The position numbers were made by a program, and so were the translations under genes. The notes under the pieces were generated by a model. That model did no database searches. It was given only the letters and a program-made list of their open reading frames with translations, and had not been told where the DNA came from. A stretch of 64,000 nucleotides of DNA from an uncultured Pseudoflavonifractor sp. (GTDB taxonomy: Bacteria > Bacillota > Clostridia > Oscillospirales > Oscillospiraceae): positions 1 to 64,000 of the forward strand of contig CANSYW010000008.1 in the NCBI GenBank assembly GCA_947651395.1, written 5' to 3'. Shown here piece by piece: positions 57,709 through 64,000 of the stretch; position 1 is the first letter of the stretch; each line of letters begins with the position of its first letter.

Positions 57709-59019
57709 TTATTTTTTGGGCTGGAGCACCTTGGTGCCGCCCATGTAGGGCCAGAGCACCTCAGGGATCTTCACCGTCCCGTCAGCCTGCAGGTTATTCT
57801 CCAGCAGGGCGATGAGCATGCGGGGCGGGGCCACGCAGGTGTTGTTCAGGGTGTGGGCCAGCTGGATCTTGCCCTCGGCGTCCTTGTAGCGGATGCGCAG
57901 CCTTCTGGCCTGGGCGTCGCCCAGGTTGGAGCAGGAGCAGACCTCGAAGTACTTCTGCTGCCGGGGGCTCCAGGCCTCGATGTCGCAGGACTTCACCTTC
58001 AGATCGGCCAGGTCGCCGGAGCAGCACTCCAGCTGGCGCACGGGGATGTCGAAGTTGCGGAACAGCTCCACGGAGTAGCGCCACAGCTTTTCATACCAGT
58101 CGCGGCTCTCCTCGGGTTTGCAGACCACGATCATCTCCTGCTTTTCGAACTGGTGGATGCGGTACACACCCCGCTCCTCCAGGCCGTGGGAGCCCTTCTC
58201 CTTCCGGAAGCAGGGGGAGTAGGAGGTAAGGGTCTGGGGCAGCTTGGCCTCGGGGAGGATCTGGTCGATAAACCGGCCGATCATGGAGTGCTCGGAGGTG
58301 CCGATGAGGTAGAGATCCTCTCCCTCGATCTTGTACATCATAGCGTCCATGTCGGTCTGGCTCATGACCCCTTCCACCACGTTGCCGTGGATCATGAAGG
58401 GGGGGATGCAGTAGGTGAAGCCCTTGGCGATCATAAAGTCCCGGCCGTAGGCCAGTACCGCCTCGTGGAGACGGGCGATGTCCCCCAGCAGGTAGTAGAA
58501 GCCCGCTCCGGACACCCGGCCGGCGGCGTCCATGTCGATGCCGTCGAAGGACTCCATGATCTCGGTGTGGTAGGGGATCTCAAAGGCGGGGACTACAGCC
58601 TCCCCAAACCGCTCCACCTCCACGTTGGCGGAATCGTCGGGGCCGATGGGCACGGAGGGGTCGATAATGTTGGGGATCTGGAGCATGATGTGGCGGATCT
58701 TTTCCGCCAGCTCGGTCTCTTTGGCCTCCAGGGAGGCCAGGGTGTCGGCGTCGGCGGAGACCTCCGCCTTCAGGGCCTCGGCCTGCTGCAGAAGGGCGTC
58801 GTCTCCGGTCTTTTTGGCCTGGCCCATCAGCATACCCACCTGCTTGGACTTCTGGTTCCGGGCGGTACGCAGATCCTGGGCGGCCTGAATGGTCTCCCGG
58901 TTCTCCTTATCCAGGGCGATGACCTGGTCCACCAGGGGGAGCTTGGCGTCCTGGAACTTCTTCTTGATATTTTCCTTTACGATCTCCGGGTTCTCCCGGA
59001 GAAATTTGATATCCAGCAT
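57709..59019 (-). CDS. serS: Seryl-tRNA synthetase
   Basis: A 436-residue class II SerRS. The N-terminal coiled-coil arm (about 25-105) contacts the long variable arm of tRNA-Ser. Motif 2 is FRKEKGSHG, and motif 3 includes NNTCVAPPRMLIALLEN. Last gene of a soj-parB-orf-serS run, 27 bases after the preceding gene. GAGGTG before the ATG. Confidence 0.97.
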   Translation of the reverse strand: MLDIKFLRENPEIVKENIKKKFQDAKLPLVDQVIALDKENRETIQAAQDLRTARNQKSKQVGMLMGQAKKTGDDALLQQAEALKAEVSADADTLASLEAKETELAEKIRHIMLQIPNIIDPSVPIGPDDSANVEVERFGEAVVPAFEIPYHTEIMESFDGIDMDAAGRVSGAGFYYLLGDIARLHEAVLAYGRDFMIAKGFTYCIPPFMIHGNVVEGVMSQTDMDAMMYKIEGEDLYLIGTSEHSMIGRFIDQILPEAKLPQTLTSYSPCFRKEKGSHGLEERGVYRIHQFEKQEMIVVCKPEESRDWYEKLWRYSVELFRNFDIPVRQLECCSGDLADLKVKSCDIEAWSPRQQKYFEVCSCSNLGDAQARRLRIRYKDAEGKIQLAHTLNNTCVAPPRMLIALLENNLQADGTVKIPEVLWPYMGGTKVLQPKK

Positions 59020-59046
59020 TGCTTAACACCTCATTTTAATTTGTCC

Positions 59047-59583
59047 TCAATAGAGGGCGTTATAGATTTCATTATACCGCTCCAGGGGAGAGTAGCGGTC
59101 GTTGTCGGTGGCCTTGCTGCCGGGCAGAGCCTCTTCAAGCCCTACGTCCTTCAGCTCCTGGATCAGCTGGCGGCAGAGATTGTAGCGCTGGCGGACATAG
59201 GCCTCATCGATCTGCCAAAAATAGTCCATGGCCATGATAGAGGCCTCCTGGCCCTCGGCGTGGGCCTGGGCCGCGGATATGGCTTTCCGGGCCTCCTCTG
59301 CCGCTGCTTCCATGGTCTCCATCTGCTCCTTCAGAGCCTGATTTTCTTCCCGCAGTGCGGCGTTTTCGTCGATCAGATTCTGAATGGATTGCACCGCGGA
59401 GGCAGACTGCTTCAGCGCGTCGGTGCTCTCGGTATTGGCCCGCTGCTGCTGAAAGTAGGCCCAGAGCAGCAGAAGAAAGGCCACGGCGAAGAGGATCACC
59501 AGGTAGACCAGCACGGAGGAGCGGCGGTGATTGGTGCGTGGACGCCGGGGGCGCGGTGTGCTTTCGGATTCCTGAGGGCTCAA
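59047..59583 (-). CDS. Membrane-anchored coiled-coil protein of unknown function
   Basis: A 178-residue protein. A basic cytoplasmic N-terminus (about 1-22) and one transmembrane helix (about 24-45) are followed by an extracytoplasmic coiled coil (about 65-110, QNLIDENAALREENQALKEQ). The C-terminal domain contains MDYFWQIDEAYV. Start is TTG, overlapping the parB stop as TTGA with GGAGGG upstream. Topology is like DivIC/FtsL-type or secreted scaffold proteins. No family recognised; linkage to parB suggests a chromosome or envelope role. Confidence 0.78.
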   Translation of the reverse strand: MSPQESESTPRPRRPRTNHRRSSVLVYLVILFAVAFLLLLWAYFQQQRANTESTDALKQSASAVQSIQNLIDENAALREENQALKEQMETMEAAAEEARKAISAAQAHAEGQEASIMAMDYFWQIDEAYVRQRYNLCRQLIQELKDVGLEEALPGSKATDNDRYSPLERYNEIYNALY

Positions 59584-60497
59584 CCCACGGACCCTCCCTT
59601 CGGGCCGGCCTTCACCTGCTCCAAAAGATCCAGCAGGGCGTTCAGGTCGTCCTCGTCGTAATATTCAAACTCCAGCTTTCCCTTTTTGGCCCCCTGGTGG
59701 ATGGCCACCTTCCGGCCAAAGCGGCTGGAGAGCTCCTTCTCCACCGAGTCCCGATAAATCTTGTGGGGGTCGGGGGCTTTTTCCTTGACAGAGGCGTCGG
59801 GGTCGGCATCCTCCCGGAGCATCCGCTTCACCGCCTCCTCCACCTGACGGACGGAGAGCTGCTCATCCACCGTCCGCTGGGCCAGGTTTCGCTGCTGGGA
59901 GGCGGAGGGGGCGCCCAGGATAGCCCGGGCGTGGCCGGCGGAGAGCCGGCCCTGCTCCAGCAGCTCCTGAACAGGATCGGGAAGGGCCAGGAGCCGGGTG
60001 GCGTTGGCGATGGCGGGTCGGGATTTTCCCACCCGGAGGGCCACCTCCTCCTGGCTCATGCCGAAGTCCTTCATCAGCACCTTGTAGCCATTGGCCTCTT
60101 CAATGGGATTCAGATCCTGGCGCTGGAGGTTTTCGATGAGACCCAGCTCCATGACCTTCCGGTCATCGGCCTCAATGACCACCGCCGGAACTTCCTTCAG
60201 TCCCGCCAGCTTGGAGGCCCGCCACCGCCGCTCGCCGGCGATGATCTGATAATAGCCGGAGGCCAGACGGCGGACGGTGAGGGGCTGGATGACGCCGTGG
60301 GTGCGGATGGAGTCGGCCAGGTCGGCCAGGGCCTCCTCGTCAAACCGCTTCCGGGGCTGGTTGAGACCGGGCTGGACCTGAGAGATGGGGAGGAAGAGGG
60401 AGCCCTGCCCCTCCTTGGAGTCCTGGAGGACGGCGTCCCCCAAAAGGGCGCCCAGACCCTTGCCCAGGCCCTTGTTGTCGCTTCGTTTCGTAGCCAT
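59580..60497 (-). CDS. parB: Chromosome-partitioning protein ParB (Spo0J)
   Basis: A 305-residue ParB. The N-terminus (GLGKGLGALLGD) stimulates Soj ATPase. The CTPase core has the GERRWRA box and ENLQRQDLNPIEEA. An HTH (about 130-155, SQEEVALRVGKSRPAIAN) reads parS, and a C-terminal dimer domain closes the protein. It spreads from parS as a CTP clamp and loads SMC. ATG at 60497 with AGGAAG upstream; the longer frame starts in the parS site. Confidence 0.96.
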   Translation of the reverse strand: MATKRSDNKGLGKGLGALLGDAVLQDSKEGQGSLFLPISQVQPGLNQPRKRFDEEALADLADSIRTHGVIQPLTVRRLASGYYQIIAGERRWRASKLAGLKEVPAVVIEADDRKVMELGLIENLQRQDLNPIEEANGYKVLMKDFGMSQEEVALRVGKSRPAIANATRLLALPDPVQELLEQGRLSAGHARAILGAPSASQQRNLAQRTVDEQLSVRQVEEAVKRMLREDADPDASVKEKAPDPHKIYRDSVEKELSSRFGRKVAIHQGAKKGKLEFEYYDEDDLNALLDLLEQVKAGPKGGSVG

Positions 60498-60516
60498 AAA
60501 AGCACTTCCTTTCCCA

Positions 60517-60532
60517 CGTTTCACGTGAAACA
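60517..60532. promoter_or_regulatory. parS site
   Basis: CGTTTCACGTGAAACA matches the parS consensus TGTTTCACGTGAAACA at 15 of 16 positions. It lies between soj and parB. Confidence 0.92.
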
Positions 60533-60539
60533 TGCTTGC

Positions 60540-61298
60540 TTATGTATTTTTCCGGATGACCTCGTCGGCCAGAAGTGAATAGGCCTCGGTGCCGCGGGAG
60601 TAGGGGTCGTAGGCGTCGATGGGCTTGCCGTGGCTGGGCGCCTCGGAGAGCCGCACGGTGCGGGGGATCACGGTGGCGTAGACCTGACCGGGGAAGTGGC
60701 GCTTGACCTCCTCCGCCACCTGCATGCTGAGGTTGGTGCGGCTGTCGTACATGGTGAGAAGGACGCCCTCCATACCGATTTTGGGATTGAGGGAGCGCTT
60801 GACAATGCGTACCGTGCTCAGCAGATCGGAAAGACCCTCCAGGGCGTAGTACTCACACTGCACCGGCACCAGCACCGTGTCGGCGGCGCACAGGGCGTTG
60901 AGGGTGAGCAGTTCCAGGGAGGGGGGGCAGTCGATCAGTACAAAGTCGTACCGGTCAGACACCGAGTCCAGAGCCTTGCACAAAAGATGCTCCCGGTCGG
61001 GGATGCCGATCATCTCGATGCCCGCGCCGGCCAGGGATTTGTTTACCGGCAGCACGTCGCAAAAGGGGGTGGAGACAATGGCCTTGGCGCAGTCCACCCC
61101 TTCAATAAGCACCTCATAGACGCTGGGGGTGGCGGTGGTCTTGTCCACCCCTACGCCGGAGGTGGCGTTGGCCTGGGGGTCGAAGTCACATAAAAGGATC
61201 CGCTTGCCCTTGCTGTAAAGGGCGGAGGCCAGATTGACACAGGTGGTGGTTTTGCCCACGCCGCCCTTCTGGTTGACGATCGCGATTCGTTTCGCCAT
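60540..61298 (-). CDS. soj: Chromosome-partitioning ATPase Soj (ParA)
   Basis: A 252-residue ParA-type ATPase with the deviant Walker A NQKGGVGKTT (about 8-17), LLCDFDPQANAT, and VLIDCPPSLELL. It cycles between nucleoid-bound dimer and monomer with ParB and also tunes DnaA. It lies upstream of parB, with AGAGAGG before the ATG. Confidence 0.96.
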   Translation of the reverse strand: MAKRIAIVNQKGGVGKTTTCVNLASALYSKGKRILLCDFDPQANATSGVGVDKTTATPSVYEVLIEGVDCAKAIVSTPFCDVLPVNKSLAGAGIEMIGIPDREHLLCKALDSVSDRYDFVLIDCPPSLELLTLNALCAADTVLVPVQCEYYALEGLSDLLSTVRIVKRSLNPKIGMEGVLLTMYDSRTNLSMQVAEEVKRHFPGQVYATVIPRTVRLSEAPSHGKPIDAYDPYSRGTEAYSLLADEVIRKNT

Positions 61299-61341
61299 AA
61301 TAAAAGCCTCTCTTACAGGAAATTTGAAGTGGTAAATTCTA

Positions 61342-61370
61342 TTATACCCAGAAGAGGAACGCTTTTCAAT
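61342..61370 (-). promoter_or_regulatory. Sigma-A promoter of soj-parB
   Basis: On the minus strand TTGAAA (61370-61365), 17 bases, TATAAT (61347-61342), about 45 bases before the soj ATG. Confidence 0.82.
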
Positions 61371-61409
61371 AGGAAAAAGGAAAAAACAAAAAAGCCACCC
61401 AATGTTTCG

Positions 61410-61425
61410 TGTTTCACGTGAAACA
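61410..61425. promoter_or_regulatory. parS site, perfect consensus
   Basis: TGTTTCACGTGAAACA is identical to the consensus, within the symmetric CGTG...CACG flanks. Upstream of the soj promoter. Confidence 0.95.
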
Positions 61426-61500
61426 CGTGGGAAGAAACCTGCTCCATTCCGCTTCCGGCTGTGCCGAAAGCTCTATATCCGCAGGTCCCTTCCCCCTTTT

Positions 61501-61532
61501 CCCCACAAAATTTGAGGACCAATTTTGTGGGG
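61501..61532. repeat. Perfect 12-bp inverted repeat
   Basis: CCCCACAAAATT (61501-61512) and AATTTTGTGGGG (61521-61532) flank an 8-base loop, between parS and the noc terminator. No U-tract in the right place, so its role is unclear. Confidence 0.6.
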
Positions 61533-61547
61533 GCCCCAAGGACAAAA

Positions 61548-61586
61548 AAGTAAGGCTGCCGAATAGTCTTCGGCAGCCTTACTTTC
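61548..61586 (-). terminator. Terminator of noc
   Basis: A perfect 14-bp stem (61550-61563 with 61569-61582) flanked by A/T sequence after the noc stop. Confidence 0.9.
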
Positions 61587-61598
61587 AAAAAATCAAAT

Positions 61599-62408
61599 CT
61601 ATCCGGCGGCACGTTGGCGGGGAATGCGGATGGTGAGGAGAATGGCCTCCTCGGTGTCCTGGCGCTGACAGTCCGCCCGTACCCCGGCGCTCTGCATCAT
61701 GGAAAGGCCGCGGGTCACCGTATTGAGGAACAAACGGACATCCTTTAATATAAAGGTGGGCTTGGGGGCCCGACGGGGGAGGGGCTGGAGAAGGGACTCC
61801 ACATATTCCTCCGTTCTGGCCACTGTCAGGTCGTGGGCCACCACGTAGTGGGCGGCCTCCTCCTGGCGCTCTGCGGGCAGGCGAAGAAGGGCCCGGGCGT
61901 GCCGCTCGGTAAAGGCGGCCCGGCGCAGGAGAAGGACAGCGGCGGGAGAGAGCTTCAGCAGGCGGAGCTTGTTGGCCACGGCGGACTGGGATTTCCCGAT
62001 CTGCTTGGCCACCGCCTCCTGGGAGAGGCCGGTGGCGTCCACCAGAGCCTGAAGGGCCTGGGCCTCCTCCCAAAAGTCCAGGTCCCGCCGCTGGACGTTT
62101 TCGATGAGGGCCAGCAGAGAGGACTCCTGGGGATCCACGTTGACGATGATGCAGGGAACTTCACTCAGCCCCGCCATCCGGGCGGCCCGGAGCCGCCGCT
62201 CTCCGGAAATGAGCTCATAGCCGCTGGGGCAGCGGCGGACGGAGAGGGGTTGAAGGATCCCGTGCTGGGCAATGCTCTCGGAGAGCTCCTCCAGCCCCTG
62301 CTGAGAGAAGTGCTGTCGGGGCTGGGCCGGATTGGGGGCCAGGGTGGAGATGGGCAGGTAGAGCACCTTATTGCTTTCAAAGAGGCCTTTCTTTCGTAAG
62401 AACTGCAT
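61599..62408 (-). CDS. noc: Nucleoid occlusion protein Noc (ParB-like)
   Basis: A 269-residue ParB/Spo0J paralogue with the N-terminal membrane-binding stretch (MQFLRKKGLFES). It also has the GERRLRAARMAG box, ENVQRRDLDFWEEA, and an HTH (LSQEAVAKQIGKSQSAVANK). Noc binds NBS sites and recruits DNA to the membrane to block division over the nucleoid. The N-terminus and the place upstream of soj fit Noc rather than a second ParB. ATG at 62408 with GAAGGG upstream. Confidence 0.88.
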   Translation of the reverse strand: MQFLRKKGLFESNKVLYLPISTLAPNPAQPRQHFSQQGLEELSESIAQHGILQPLSVRRCPSGYELISGERRLRAARMAGLSEVPCIIVNVDPQESSLLALIENVQRRDLDFWEEAQALQALVDATGLSQEAVAKQIGKSQSAVANKLRLLKLSPAAVLLLRRAAFTERHARALLRLPAERQEEAAHYVVAHDLTVARTEEYVESLLQPLPRRAPKPTFILKDVRLFLNTVTRGLSMMQSAGVRADCQRQDTEEAILLTIRIPRQRAAG

Positions 62409-62587
62409 GGAAAACCCTTCTTTCCCAATGGTTTGGTCTGGATAACCAGATTTTACCATTTCCGGACAGGGAAAGAAGGGGAAGGGTGACGAATCGTTAA
62501 ATTTTTCTATTTTCGCAAAGGGGCAGGCGGATCAACGGATCACAGGGACAACCCCGATCTCCGGGCCTGCCGCGGTCGCGGGGGGCT

Positions 62588-63448
62588 CTACACCCGCAGA
62601 AAGCCTTTTCCGAAGATCTCGCTGGAGTTGGTGATAAGCATAAAGGCGTGGGGCTGATTTTGCTTGAGGTAATTGCGTAGCTGCACCGACTGGTGCCGGG
62701 ACAGGGCGGTGAGGATGACATACTGGGCCTGGTGGGTGTAGGCCCCCTGGGCCTGCCAGAGGGTGGCCCCCCGGTGGAGCTCCTCGTTGATGAAGTCACA
62801 CACCGGCTGGGGATCCGGAGTGACTACGGTAAAGGACTTGCGCCGGTTCAGAGACTCGATCACCGTATCCACCATCACCGATTTCAGGGCCAGGCCCAGC
62901 AGGGAAAAGAGGCCCGTCTCGATGTCAAAGACCACCAGGGCGCCGGCGGCAATGAGCACGTCGGAGAGGAGAAGGGCCCGGCCCACATCCAGGCCAGTGT
63001 ACTTTTTCAGGATCATGGCCATGATATCGCTGCCGCCGGTGGAGGCCCCGATATTGAAGAGGGCCGCCGAGCCCAGGGCGGGGAGGATCACGGCAAAGAA
63101 CAGCTCCAGCAGCTTTTCGTCCGTCAGGGGGTGGGACAGGGGGCATACCGTCTCCAGTAGCTGGACCAGGCCGGAGTAGAGAAGGGAGCAGTAGACGGTT
63201 TTAAAGCCGAAGCTCCGGTCCAGCACCAGAAAGCCCAGGATCAGGTAGAGGACGGTGATGATGGTGTTGATGGCGCCCGGGGTGATGAGGGAGGCGGGGA
63301 TGAGCTGGCCCAGAAGGATACTCAGACCGGACACGCCGCCCATGGAAAAGTGGTTGGGGAATTTGAAGAAGTAGACTCCCACCGACACCAGAACGGTGCC
63401 AAAGGTCATGATGAGAAATTCTGTGGCGGTCTGTTTGGTGAGCTTCAT
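62588..63448 (-). CDS. YitT-family membrane protein (DUF161-DUF2179)
   Basis: A 286-residue protein with five to six transmembrane helices (about 10-205) followed by a soluble DUF2179 domain (about 215-286, AQYVILTALSRHQSVQLRNY). YitT proteins are widespread in Firmicutes; their function is not established. The NIGASTGGSDI segment is the conserved YitT loop. Between noc (180 bases, no clear gene or signal) and a GH18 gene. Confidence 0.9.
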   Translation of the reverse strand: MKLTKQTATEFLIMTFGTVLVSVGVYFFKFPNHFSMGGVSGLSILLGQLIPASLITPGAINTIITVLYLILGFLVLDRSFGFKTVYCSLLYSGLVQLLETVCPLSHPLTDEKLLELFFAVILPALGSAALFNIGASTGGSDIMAMILKKYTGLDVGRALLLSDVLIAAGALVVFDIETGLFSLLGLALKSVMVDTVIESLNRRKSFTVVTPDPQPVCDFINEELHRGATLWQAQGAYTHQAQYVILTALSRHQSVQLRNYLKQNQPHAFMLITNSSEIFGKGFLRV

Positions 63449-63475
63449 GTCAAAGGCCTCTTTCCTGTTGGTGAT

Positions 63476-64000
63476 TCAGCGCGCTGAGAGAAGGGCCCAG
63501 ACGTCATAGTCGGGAACCTCCGGATAGGTGGGGATGATGCCCAGGCGCCACACGGAGACACCGGTGACCCCGAACAGCCGGGCCAGCCGGAGCTTTTGCT
63601 CCACGCTGGGGACGTTTTCATACCACAGCTTGTAGTGCTCGCCGTCCTCGGTGGTATATTCAATGAAGGGATTGCAGCTGGACTCATCCCAAGTATAGAC
63701 CGTATCGGGCTGTTGAATGCGCCTGGAGATGGTGTCGGGGGCGGGATGATAAAAGGTGGCGTCCAACAGCAGGCCGTTTTCATCCACATGGAAGCCGGTG
63801 GTGTTGAAGGAGATAGCCAGAGCCAGCCTGGAGAGATCCTGGACCCCGGCGTCGGGATCTGTGATATGCGCCAGGGCGGTGTAGATCTGGTCGATGGGGG
63901 TCACCGGACAGTAGGTGTTGTCGGTGCCCAGGTAGTAGTCGGGGATGGAGGCCCACTGGTAATCGTGGGCCATGAGAATGACCTTGTCGCAGATCTCCCC
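63476..64000 (-). CDS. GH18-family glycosidase, N-terminus outside the window
   Basis: The frame is open to the right edge, so only the C-terminal 174 residues are seen. KVILMAHDYQWAS, NPFIEYTTEDGEHYKLWYEN and GVTGVSVWRLGIIP match the C-terminal strands of the GH18 barrel in SleL/YaaH-type spore cortex hydrolases. Function in germination is inferred; the catalytic DxDxE motif and any LysM domains would be upstream, beyond base 64000. The stop is at 63476. Confidence 0.8.
   Translation of the reverse strand, partial: GEICDKVILMAHDYQWASIPDYYLGTDNTYCPVTPIDQIYTALAHITDPDAGVQDLSRLALAISFNTTGFHVDENGLLLDATFYHPAPDTISRRIQQPDTVYTWDESSCNPFIEYTTEDGEHYKLWYENVPSVEQKLRLARLFGVTGVSVWRLGIIPTYPEVPDYDVWALLSAR

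Noticed and set aside
61599-62408. A second ParB rather than Noc
   Set aside because: The membrane-binding N-terminus and position upstream of soj fit Noc better, though binding-site specificity was not tested.

Overview
The window looks like the chromosomal replication-origin region of a high-GC, spore-forming, Gram-positive Clostridia member. The gene content and codon usage suggest an Oscillospiraceae-type gut bacterium of the Flavonifractor/Pseudoflavonifractor/Lawsonibacter kind; this is inference, since no 16S gene is present. Evidence for the lineage includes sepF, divIVA, noc, soj/parB, remB, khpB/yidC2-type genes, a PdaB-like deacetylase, a YtvI-like sporulation protein, and three secreted SLH-domain proteins. 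No rRNA, tRNA, CRISPR array, transposase or prophage gene was seen.

Layout. 0.1-4.4 kb: a MarR-controlled heterodimeric ABC exporter (minus). 4.5-7.1 kb: lexA with its own SOS box, then a LysM/G5/M23 cell-wall peptidase (plus). 7.2-9.5 kb: a division cluster divIVA-sepF-yggS. 9.5-18.9 kb: a HlyD-like adaptor, hfq, mutL, a CPBP protease, mutS, a small XRE regulator and miaB (minus). 19.0-23.3 kb: pdaB-like, small regulators, ytvI-like and an HtrA-type protease. 23.3-36.5 kb: the origin core, with rpmH-rnpA-yidD-yidC-khpB leftwards and dnaA-dnaN-yaaA-recF-remB-gyrB-gyrA-SHOCT-rnhA rightwards. The dnaA-dnaN gap carries DnaA boxes followed by a DnaA-trio-like run. 36.8-46.1 kb: an Mrp ATPase, a uridine-kinase-like protein, hemZ, an MBL hydrolase and dtd (minus), then a TPP-riboswitch-controlled thiT, a HAD phosphatase, aroK and a DEAD-box helicase (plus). 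46.1-64 kb: a long minus-strand block with a FabT-like regulator plus a DegV/FakB-like protein, aspS, SLH proteins, hisS, mgsA, minD, rsmG, mscL, serS, parB, soj (two parS sites), noc, yitT and a truncated GH18 protein.

The most unusual structure is a family of roughly 130-150 bp imperfect-hairpin repeats. Intergenic copies start exactly at the TAA stop codon of the upstream gene and always face the same way. They occur as tandem pairs after sepF and hfq, singly after the uridine-kinase-like gene, as a shortened remnant after dnaN, and in frame inside the DEAD-box helicase tail. A second pattern is the duplication of gene 3' ends (rnhA, aspS) across short hairpin-rich inserts.

Regulatory sites that can be read directly include the LexA box, a TPP riboswitch with its terminator, FabT-like palindromes, WalR-like boxes before the M23 peptidase, a terminator inside the hisS leader, and parS sites at soj/parB. 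Start codons below were moved to the site with the best ribosome binding site where the longest frame was clearly too long.
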